From NCBI GenBank assembly GCA_024276255.1, contig JAJRXO010000629.1, positions 1 through 12,763 on the forward strand: DNA of 12,763 nt, written 5' to 3'. Source of the stretch: Chloroflexota bacterium (lineage in GTDB: Bacteria; Chloroflexota; Anaerolineae; J102). Position 1 is the stretch's first letter. Each line of letters begins with the position of its first letter. This document shows positions 1 to 5,456 of this stretch, piece after piece. Position numbers and translations under genes: made by a program. A model generated the notes under the pieces. That model ran no database searches and had not been told where the DNA came from. It saw nothing but the letters and a program-made list of their open reading frames with translations.

Positions 1-15
1 AGGAAATTAAGAAAT

Positions 16-44
16 CCTTGGCGCTCTTGGCGCCTTGGCGTGAG
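16..44. repeat. Short degenerate tandem repeat, TTGGCG core
   Basis: The hexamer TTGGCG occurs three times, at 18-23, 27-32 and 35-40, with a period of 8-9 bases and followed by TGAG. No open frame covers it. It is the first of several short-period degenerate repeats in the left 470 bases and probably belongs to the same class of non-coding filler. The function is unknown. Confidence 0.6.
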
Positions 45-100
45 GTTTTCGTCCGTTATGTGGTGAGCAAGTGCTCATGGCGACTGCTTCGAAAATAGAA

Positions 101-184
101 CGCTGATGCCGCTGATCGTCAGAATAACGCTGATCAAAGATAGAAATCAGCGCAAATCTGCGTGTATCTGCGTCTTCTGCGTCC
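101..184. repeat. Degenerate CGCTGAT / ATCTGCG repeat cluster
   Basis: CGCTGAT occurs at 101-107, 110-116 and 128-134, and its reverse complement ATCAGCG at 146-152. It is followed by ATCTGCG at 156-162 and 166-172 and TTCTGCG at 175-181, giving a 9-10-base period. The inverted CGCTGAT/ATCAGCG pair could fold back. From memory, similar strings appear in intergenic DNA of Chloroflexota and some other phyla, but this was not searched. There is no coding potential and the role is unknown. Confidence 0.6.
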
Positions 185-246
185 TAATTTCATCATAATA
201 GGCGTGCGCAAAGCGCACCGTAGGTCTGTTCCGAAAATAGGGAAAG

Positions 247-278
247 GTAGACGGGTAGATTAGTAGATTAGGAGGTTG
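247..278. repeat. Degenerate octamer tandem repeat, GTAGAxxx
   Basis: Four consecutive 8-base units run GTAGACGG (247-254), GTAGATTA (255-262), GTAGATTA (263-270) and GGAGGTTG (271-278). The same 8-base rhythm returns in both arms of the palindrome at 330-429, so the two tracts are probably related. No open reading frame is supported here. Confidence 0.6.
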
Positions 279-329
279 GGGCGGGGTCTGTTCCGTAAAT
301 AGGACACAGATTGGTATCAATGGTGACCC

Positions 330-429
330 GTAGCCCAGAAGACCGATAGATCAGTAGACCGGGACGGTGGGGGCGGCGCCGCCCCATCCCGGTTTTCCGG
401 TTTACGGGTTTTCTGGTCTTCCGGGCTAC
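330..429. repeat. 100-bp imperfect palindrome built from octamer repeats
   Basis: The outer arms 330-344 and 415-429 are inverted copies differing at one of 15 positions (GTAGCCC, then A or G, then GAAGACC). The centre, 370-385, is a perfect 16-base GC-only palindrome. The left arm contains octamers AGAAGACC, GATAGATC and AGTAGACC (337-360). The right arm, read on the minus strand, contains GGAAGACC, AGAAAACC, CGTAAACC and GGAAAACC (422 back to 391). It lies 3' of the minus-strand operon, but no T-run follows on the minus strand, so it is not a classical terminator. It could act as a cruciform, an RNA 3'-end structure or a REP-like element. Confidence 0.65.
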
Positions 430-477
430 AGATGGTCTACGCACAGATCATTTTCATCATTATTGGCGTGCAGCCGC

Positions 478-657
478 TCAACGTGACTGCTGCTCGGAAA
501 TATCATTGGCCAGTTGCCGCCGGGCTTCTTCCAGCTCTTCTTCCAGCGCTTCAAGTTGCAGCAGCATGGCCGCGGGCACCGAGTGTTTGGGCCACTGTTG
601 TTTGAGTTGGGCTATCTGACGTTCCAGCAGTTCGATGCGTTTTGAGGGTAATTGCAT
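478..657 (-). CDS. Small helical (coiled-coil-like) protein, 59 aa, unknown function
   Basis: I do not recognise this family. The frame opens with ATG at 657 and ends with TGA at 480-478, giving 59 residues. The ATG shares its A with the TAA stop of the hydantoinase gene (TAATG), a typical translational-coupling join, which is the main reason to call it real. The product has two predicted amphipathic helices, about residues 5-22 (KRIELLERQIAQLKQQW) and 30-50 (rich in Leu and Glu, including EALEEELEEARRQL), joined by a short PKHSVP turn. It has no signal peptide, membrane segment or cysteine. A helical hairpin that dimerises or binds a partner is plausible. Its position suggests that it is made together with the hydantoinase, but no function can be assigned. 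Confidence 0.7.
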   Translation of the reverse strand: MQLPSKRIELLERQIAQLKQQWPKHSVPAAMLLQLEALEEELEEARRQLANDISEQQSR

Positions 658-2396
658 TACCGGTAACCTGGGCCTTTTCCGATGTCCATATTGGCGGGGA
701 TGTATTGGCCCCAGCCGGGTTGCCCCACCAGCCGGCCATCGCGTACGACGACCGCCCCGCGCACCAATGTGTCGCGCACGCGGCCTTGCACTTTGCGCCC
801 GGCATAGGGCGAAAAGCCGCCGACAGTGGCCTGTTCGGCATCGCTGATCTCATATTCGCCAAAGGGATCGTAGATCACGATATCGGCATCCGCGCCTACC
901 TGGATGTGGCCCTTGCGGGGATACAGGCGGAAGATGCGGGCCGGGTTGGTGCTCATCAGCGCCGCCAGTTGCGACCAGCTGATATGCCCGGCCATCACCC
1001 CTTCCGTGACCATGAGCGGGAGCGCTGTTTGCAGGCCGGGAAGGCCGCCGGGCGTGCGGGTGAAGGGGAGCTGCGGACCGCCGATGCTTTGCACATCCCG
1101 ACGCACAGCATCCCAATCTATGTCTGCCAGCTCCCGGGCGGCTGCCTGTAGGCGATCGAGATAAGGCTGCAATTTGCGCAGCGCTTCCATTTCACGGGTG
1201 CGGGCCATATCGGGTTCCAGGCCCACCACGTGGGCGGCCTCGGCCAGCGAGCGCGGCCGGCCATCAAACAGGCCCAGCCGGGCCTCGATCAGCGCCCGCT
1301 GTTCGGGGCTGAGTTCGGCCAAGGCCGCGGTCACTTCTTCATCCTGCCAGGGCCGCAAACCCAGCTTCTGGGCGATGGTATAATCGCAATGATCGGTGCC
1401 CAGCGTATCGATGGCTCCCGAGGCCAGAAGTTGCATGAGGTAGGCCGGCTGGTAGGGATCGCGCAGCGGTGGTTGCATGATCCAGCGCCAGGCATCGGCT
1501 GCGGCATAGTTGCGGTCATCGGCCAGCAGATACTGGGGACAGGTTTCGCTGTACACGCGCTGACCATTCTGCCGCGCCTCCGCGATCAGCTCCACGCTGC
1601 GTCCGACCGAGTTGTGCACCACATACAATTCGCAGCGCGCCTCGCGGGCCAGGAACAACAACCGATGTACGGCCTCTACTTCGGCCAGTGCCGGTCGGGC
1701 CTCGCCGTGGTAGGCCAACGATGTGTGCCCGGCCTGCACGCAGCCTGCCGTGGCGGCGCTGACAATGGCGTCGTTTTCCGCGTGCACCATCACCACCAGA
1801 TCGGCGCGGGCCGCGGCCCGAAACGAGCGCAGGATCACGGCATCGTCCTGATAATATAAAGGTCGATAGGTGGTATACACTTTGATGGCACTGATGCCAG
1901 CCTGTTTGAGATCACTCATCCAGGCCGCGAGTTCATCGTCTGTTTCGGGCAGAACGGTGAGCATGCAGTGCAGGGCGTAGTCGATGTAGGGCGGGAAGGG
2001 GGTGGGGACCGGCCGCAGGCGCAGATCCCGTGGATCGGCGCTGGCAATGCCCAGGATCTCCCGCTGGCGATTGGCTACGGCGCCACGTACGTCCTGCCCC
2101 GGGAACTGGGTGGCAAAATCGATCACCGTCGTCACCCCGCCCAGGGCCGCTGTGGCTGTGCCGCTTTGCCAGTCGTCAGCAGTGCGAAAGCCGCCTGTGT
2201 CGAGTACGATGTGGGTATGAGGATCGATGACGCCGGGCAACAGGAAGCAACCGCGGGCGTCGATGCTCTGGGCATCGTCCGGCAGGGGCAGATTGCGGCC
2301 GATGGCGGCGATGGTCTGTCCTTCGATGTGGATATCGGCTTCGATCAGACCCTCGGTCGTGACAATGGTGCCGCCATGAATCACTTTATGGTTCAT
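657..2396 (-). CDS. Dihydropyrimidinase/hydantoinase-like cyclic amidohydrolase
   Basis: This is a 579-residue amidohydrolase of the dihydropyrimidinase/D-hydantoinase/allantoinase group, whose members hydrolyse cyclic amide rings with a binuclear metal centre in the cytoplasm. The visible ligands are the DPHTH motif (58-62), the likely carboxylated Lys172 in IKVY, His205 (MVHAEND), His261 (VVHNS) and Asp335 (GTDHC). Tyr177, five residues after the lysine, matches the substrate-contacting tyrosine of hydantoinases. The family is usually about 460-480 residues. The excess here is mainly an insertion of roughly 85-95 residues (about 348-443) between QKLG and the FTRTPGG segment, plus some extra residues around 115-136. 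The usual Ser before PPLRD is Gln308, so the substrate may differ from dihydrouracil. The start ATG at 2396-2394 overlaps the TGA of the upstream deaminase gene. Family assignment is strong; the exact substrate is not known. Confidence 0.88.
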   Translation of the reverse strand: MNHKVIHGGTIVTTEGLIEADIHIEGQTIAAIGRNLPLPDDAQSIDARGCFLLPGVIDPHTHIVLDTGGFRTADDWQSGTATAALGGVTTVIDFATQFPGQDVRGAVANRQREILGIASADPRDLRLRPVPTPFPPYIDYALHCMLTVLPETDDELAAWMSDLKQAGISAIKVYTTYRPLYYQDDAVILRSFRAAARADLVVMVHAENDAIVSAATAGCVQAGHTSLAYHGEARPALAEVEAVHRLLFLAREARCELYVVHNSVGRSVELIAEARQNGQRVYSETCPQYLLADDRNYAAADAWRWIMQPPLRDPYQPAYLMQLLASGAIDTLGTDHCDYTIAQKLGLRPWQDEEVTAALAELSPEQRALIEARLGLFDGRPRSLAEAAHVVGLEPDMARTREMEALRKLQPYLDRLQAAARELADIDWDAVRRDVQSIGGPQLPFTRTPGGLPGLQTALPLMVTEGVMAGHISWSQLAALMSTNPARIFRLYPRKGHIQVGADADIVIYDPFGEYEISDAEQATVGGFSPYAGRKVQGRVRDTLVRGAVVVRDGRLVGQPGWGQYIPANMDIGKGPGYR

Positions 2397-3757
2397 GCAT
2401 CAACTCCATCGACCAGAGCTCTGGCCAGGGCATTGTGGCGCTGGATGAGGGGAGGCAGATCGAGATCGACGAAATGTCCATCCATGACCCGCACCCGACC
2501 GTTAACGATCACCCAATCCGCTTTGATCGGGCCACAGAACACCAGGGCGGCCATGGGATCGTGCAGCGCGCCGGCCATATCGATGCTGTCGAGGCGATAG
2601 GCAGCGATGTCGGCGGCCATGCCAGGCGCCAGACAACCGATATCGTCGCGGCCCAGCACCTGGGCGCCCCCGCACGTGGCCAGCCACAGGGCCTGCTCGG
2701 CCGTCAGCCCGGCCGGATCGCCGCTCACTCGTTGCAAGAGCATGGCCATACGGGCCTCGTTGAGGAGGTGTCCGCTGTCATTGCTGGCGCTGCCGTCTAC
2801 CCCCAATCCCACCTTGACCCCGGCCTGTAGATAGGATTTGACCGGCGCGATGCCGCTGGCCAGCCGCATGTTCGATGATGGACAGTGACATACGCCGGTG
2901 CCGGTGTGGGCAAAGAGTTGGATTTCCTGCTGATTGATGTGCACGGCATGGGCATGCCACACATCTTCGCCCACCCAGCCCAGGTCTTCGGCATACTCGG
3001 CCGGTCGGCGTCCGAATTGCTGCAGGCAGAATTCCTCTTCCTCGCGGGTCTCGGCCAGGTGTGTGTGCAGGTGCACGCCATAATCGCGGGCCAGGGCTGC
3101 GCTTTCTCGCATCAGATCCGGCGTCACCGAGAAGGGCGAGCAGGGCGCCAGCACCACGCGCACCATGCCGTAGCGTTGCGGTTGATGATAGCTTTCGATC
3201 AGGCGCCGGGAATCGCGCAGGATTTCCTCTTCGTCTTCTACCACGCTGTCGGGCGGCAGGCCGCCCTGCGATTCGCCCAGGCTCATGGAGCCGCGAGCCG
3301 CGTGAAAGCGAATTCCCAACTCCACCGCGGCCTGGATTTCGTCGTCGATACGGCTGCCGTTGGGCAGGATGTACAGATGGTCGGACGAGGTGGTGCAGCC
3401 GGAGAGCATCATCTCGGCCAGTCCCAGTTTGGCCGACACATAGATGGCTTCGGGCGTGAGTCCGGCCCAGATACGATACAGGGTTTTGAGCCAGTGAAAC
3501 AGATCCGCGTTTTGCGCCGCGGGCACGGCCCGCGTGAGCGTCTGGTAGAGGTGGTGGTGGGTGTTGACGAGGCCGGGGATGAGGATGTGCTGGCGGGCGG
3601 AGAGCACCACATCGGCGCTGTCCGGTAATTCGGCGGTGCTGCCCACCAGTCTGATCACCCCGTCTTCGATGTACAGGCCGCCATCGGCAATCTGGCGGCG
3701 CTGGTCGTCCATGGTAACCAGCAGGTCGGCGTGCTGGATGAGCATTGTTTGCGACAT
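2393..3757 (-). CDS. 8-oxoguanine deaminase-like amidohydrolase
   Basis: This 454-residue protein belongs to the amidohydrolase superfamily subgroup that includes 8-oxoguanine deaminase, guanine deaminase and the AtzB/TrzN chlorohydrolases. It shows NTHHH (65-69; metal ligands His67 and His69), HTHLAET (231-237; His233 and Glu236), a His-rich WHAHAVH segment (267-273) and GLGVDGSASND (metal ligand Asp321). The stretches around PAAQNADLFHWLKTLY and TTSSDHLYILPNG strongly resemble the 8-oxoguanine deaminase branch, which converts 8-oxoguanine to urate and ammonia. Length is normal for the family and no key residue is missing. The start ATG at 3757-3755 has an upstream AGGA at about 8 bases. The stop overlaps the next gene by four bases (ATGA). 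An s-triazine or other aminopurine substrate remains possible. Confidence 0.87.
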   Translation of the reverse strand: MSQTMLIQHADLLVTMDDQRRQIADGGLYIEDGVIRLVGSTAELPDSADVVLSARQHILIPGLVNTHHHLYQTLTRAVPAAQNADLFHWLKTLYRIWAGLTPEAIYVSAKLGLAEMMLSGCTTSSDHLYILPNGSRIDDEIQAAVELGIRFHAARGSMSLGESQGGLPPDSVVEDEEEILRDSRRLIESYHQPQRYGMVRVVLAPCSPFSVTPDLMRESAALARDYGVHLHTHLAETREEEEFCLQQFGRRPAEYAEDLGWVGEDVWHAHAVHINQQEIQLFAHTGTGVCHCPSSNMRLASGIAPVKSYLQAGVKVGLGVDGSASNDSGHLLNEARMAMLLQRVSGDPAGLTAEQALWLATCGGAQVLGRDDIGCLAPGMAADIAAYRLDSIDMAGALHDPMAALVFCGPIKADWVIVNGRVRVMDGHFVDLDLPPLIQRHNALARALVDGVDA

Positions 3758-3804
3758 GGGCTTGATCCTGTTGGGGAGTTGAGATGCGATAAGGGAGTGG
3801 CTTC

Positions 3805-3834
3805 ATTGTAGCCCAACCCCGGCTTTGAGCCCAA
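3805..3834 (-). promoter_or_regulatory. Candidate sigma70-type promoter of the amidohydrolase operon
   Basis: Read on the minus strand, TACAAT (3810-3805) matches the -10 consensus at five of six bases, and TTGGGC (3834-3829) is a weak -35 at 18 bases spacing. Transcription would start near 3798, giving a leader of about 40 bases before the ATG at 3757. Two copies of AGCCCAA (plus strand 3810-3816 and 3828-3834) overlap these elements 18 bases apart and could be an operator; this is speculation. Confidence 0.4.
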
Positions 3835-3882
3835 GCGATTGACCGGGCGTGTATCCCCAACAATGGGTTGCTGCCAGGATCT

Positions 3883-3947
3883 CCGGCGCATCACGGATGC
3901 GCCGGGCGCATGTTCTGCCTGCGCTCTCCGCATCCTGGATGCGGAGA
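3883..3947. repeat. Twin related hairpins in a divergent intergenic region
   Basis: Two perfect 10-bp stems with 3-base loops lie 19 bases apart. The first is 3883-3905 (stem CCGGCGCATC, loop ACG); the second is 3925-3947 (stem TCTCCGCATC, loop CTG). Both share the core CGCATC-nnn-GATGCG. They sit between divergently transcribed genes, so they do not end a known transcript. Candidates are paired binding sites for a dimeric regulator, a REP-like dispersed repeat, or leader RNA structure. The rest of 3758-4118 shows nothing else I can support, except a weak stem GCCTGT/ACAGGC at 4081-4104 just before the next gene. Confidence 0.65.
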
Positions 3948-4118
3948 AACCCAAGCCTGCCCAAAACACAGACGCACCCTCCTGCTTCTTCAGTTTACCG
4001 TTTTATATTGCAGATATGCTAAACTAAACGGTTGAGTCTGAACACCCTTTTCTTTGTATCCCCTTGTTTGTCTGTAACGTGCCTGTTGTGTACGCAAGAC
4101 AGGCCGGTATCAACTATT

Positions 4119-4805
4119 ATGATGAAAAAATACGTACTGTTTTCGCTCTTGCTTCTGGCTGCATTCGTGGTCGCCCGCAAAACCATCGCCCAGGGCCCTC
4201 CCATCAGCTATCCTCCCGAGACCGAGCTCATTCGCGGGGTGGTGGAGGTGCGGGGCACGGCCACGCATGCTGATTTCTGGAAATATGAAGTGGCTGCAGC
4301 GCCGTTCGGCACCGAGAACTGGTTTAATATCTTCATCAGCGAGACGCCTGTTGTGGATGGGGTGCTGGCCCGCTGGGACACGCAGACCGTCCCTGATGGC
4401 ACGTATACGCTGCGCCTGCGCGTGGTGCGTCGCGACGGTAATTATGATGAATTCAAGGTGCAGCGCGTGCTGGTAGCCAACAGTCTGCCCACCGACACTC
4501 CTACGCCCGAAGTTTCACCCAGCCCTACCGTCACTCCCACCCCCATCCCACCCACGGCCACCCCGGTCTTTGTCACACCGGATATCCCCACACCCACGCC
4601 GGCGCCCACGGCCACACCCACGCCGCTGGCTCTGGCGTCAACGGGCTCTGATGGCGGCTTGGGGAGCGCCTCACAGATCATCGAACAGACAAAAAGCGGG
4701 GTGAAATACGGGGCCGGGGCTGTGCTGGCTATCTTCGTGACCATTGGCATTTTCTTTGGCGTGAAGAACCTGCTCACCTGGCTGTATTATCGTTTCCTGG
4801 CTTGA
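4119..4805 (+). CDS. Membrane-anchored surface protein with Ig-like domain and Thr/Pro stalk
   Basis: The protein is 228 residues from ATG 4119; a second ATG at 4122 is equally possible. An N-terminal signal peptide spans about 1-25 (MMKK, then a Leu-rich core, ending ..TIAQ). A beta-rich domain, about 30-120, has the pattern of small Ig-like modules (WDTQTVPDGTYTLRLRVV). It is followed by a Thr/Pro-rich stalk, about 121-171, with repeated TPTP and TATP. A membrane helix at about 197-219 is followed by a short, aromatic, lysine- and arginine-containing tail. It is therefore probably an extracytoplasmic protein anchored at its C terminus. Such stalks and modules are common in Chloroflexota cell-surface proteins (recalled, not searched). 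The frame extends upstream to a TTG at 4032, but that would bury the signal peptide, so the ATG is preferred. No clear ribosome binding site is visible. The function is unknown. Confidence 0.8.
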   Translation: MMKKYVLFSLLLLAAFVVARKTIAQGPPISYPPETELIRGVVEVRGTATHADFWKYEVAAAPFGTENWFNIFISETPVVDGVLARWDTQTVPDGTYTLRLRVVRRDGNYDEFKVQRVLVANSLPTDTPTPEVSPSPTVTPTPIPPTATPVFVTPDIPTPTPAPTATPTPLALASTGSDGGLGSASQIIEQTKSGVKYGAGAVLAIFVTIGIFFGVKNLLTWLYYRFLA

Positions 4806-4883
4806 TATCCCTCCTTTACTTGCGTTATGTTTCGTTTTCTGCAATTCCTGCATCGTTTTTCCAACCCTGCTGCGCCCGCCAAT

Positions 4884-5456
4884 ATGTACATGATCGTCGG
4901 TCTGGGAAATCCCGGATTACGCTACCAACACAATCGTCACAATGTCGGTTATCAAATCCTCGACGTCCTGGCTCAGGAATATGGGCTTGGTTTTGATAAA
5001 CGCAAGTTCAAGGCGCAACTGGCCAACGGGCACGTGGAAGGGCAGCGCGTCATGCTGGTCAGACCCGAAACCTACATGAATCTCAGCGGCGATGCCGTGC
5101 AGCCGCTGGTGAGCTATTTCAAAATCGAGCTGTCGCGATTGCTAGTCGTGTATGACGATCTGGACCTGCCGATCGGTACATTGCGACTGCGGCCGGCCGG
5201 CGGCGCGGGAGGGCATAACGGCATGAAGTCGATCATCCGGCGCCTGGGCAGCAATGCCTTTCCCCGCCTGCGCATCGGCATCGATCGGCCTCCCGGTCGT
5301 ATGGACCCCGCCGCCTATGTATTGCAGGATTTCAGCCCGGCCGAAGAGGAGATCATGGTGCAGGTGCGCCATAGAGCCGTTCGTGCTATCGTGACCTGGC
5401 TGCAGCAGGGTCTGGACGTGGCCATGAATCAGTTCAATCAGCAGAACAATGGTTGA
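4884..5456 (+). CDS. pth: Peptidyl-tRNA hydrolase
   Basis: This cytoplasmic enzyme cleaves peptidyl-tRNAs released prematurely from ribosomes, recycling tRNA. Starting at ATG 4884 gives 190 residues, the usual family length, with the family N terminus IVGLGNPG near residue 4. Catalytic and binding residues are present: Asn9 (GNPG), His19 (RHNVG; the general base, His20 in E. coli), Asn66 (MNLSG), Asp91 (YDDLDLP; Asp93 in E. coli) and Asn112 (GGHNG). The frame could start at 4827, but this adds 19 residues absent from the family. ATG 4890 is another option. No Shine-Dalgarno sequence is seen. The 3' end overlaps mfd by 8 bases, so the two are almost certainly co-expressed. It may be read from the promoter of the upstream surface-protein gene, 78 bases away. 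Confidence 0.95.
   Translation: MYMIVGLGNPGLRYQHNRHNVGYQILDVLAQEYGLGFDKRKFKAQLANGHVEGQRVMLVRPETYMNLSGDAVQPLVSYFKIELSRLLVVYDDLDLPIGTLRLRPAGGAGGHNGMKSIIRRLGSNAFPRLRIGIDRPPGRMDPAAYVLQDFSPAEEEIMVQVRHRAVRAIVTWLQQGLDVAMNQFNQQNNG

Larger units (their letters stand above)
187..471. repeat. Segment bracketed by 21-bp imperfect direct repeats
   Basis: Positions 187-207 and 451-471 match at 18 of 21 bases (core TTTCATCAT, then GGCGTGC). Inside lies a second direct repeat, 223-241 and 285-303, matching at 18 of 19 bases (GGTCTGTTCCG, then AAATAGG). A small hairpin, GTGCGC with loop AAA, sits at 204-218. The segment holds no gene. It could be a nested insertion of repeat-type DNA or a product of slippage; the sequence alone does not decide. 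Confidence 0.5.

Noticed and set aside
204..218. Hairpin GTGCGC-AAA-GCGCAC as terminator of the minus-strand operon
   Set aside because: Only 6 bp, about 260 bases past the last stop codon, with no T-run on the minus strand.
247..429. CRISPR array or IS element at the left edge
   Set aside because: Repeat units are only 8 bases, without unique spacers, and no transposase or cas gene is near.
2778..3863. Long frames antisense to, or out of frame with, the deaminase gene (including 2885-3628 on plus)
   Set aside because: Arg/Pro/His-rich shadow translations caused by high GC; the deaminase frame has all family motifs.
4032..4118. TTG start giving a 29-residue extension of the surface protein
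   Set aside because: It would place a cysteine-containing leader before a good signal peptide; no ribosome binding site.
4827..4883. Earlier ATG for pth
   Set aside because: It adds 19 residues ahead of the conserved IVGLGNPG N terminus and has no ribosome binding site; the 4884 start gives the family length.
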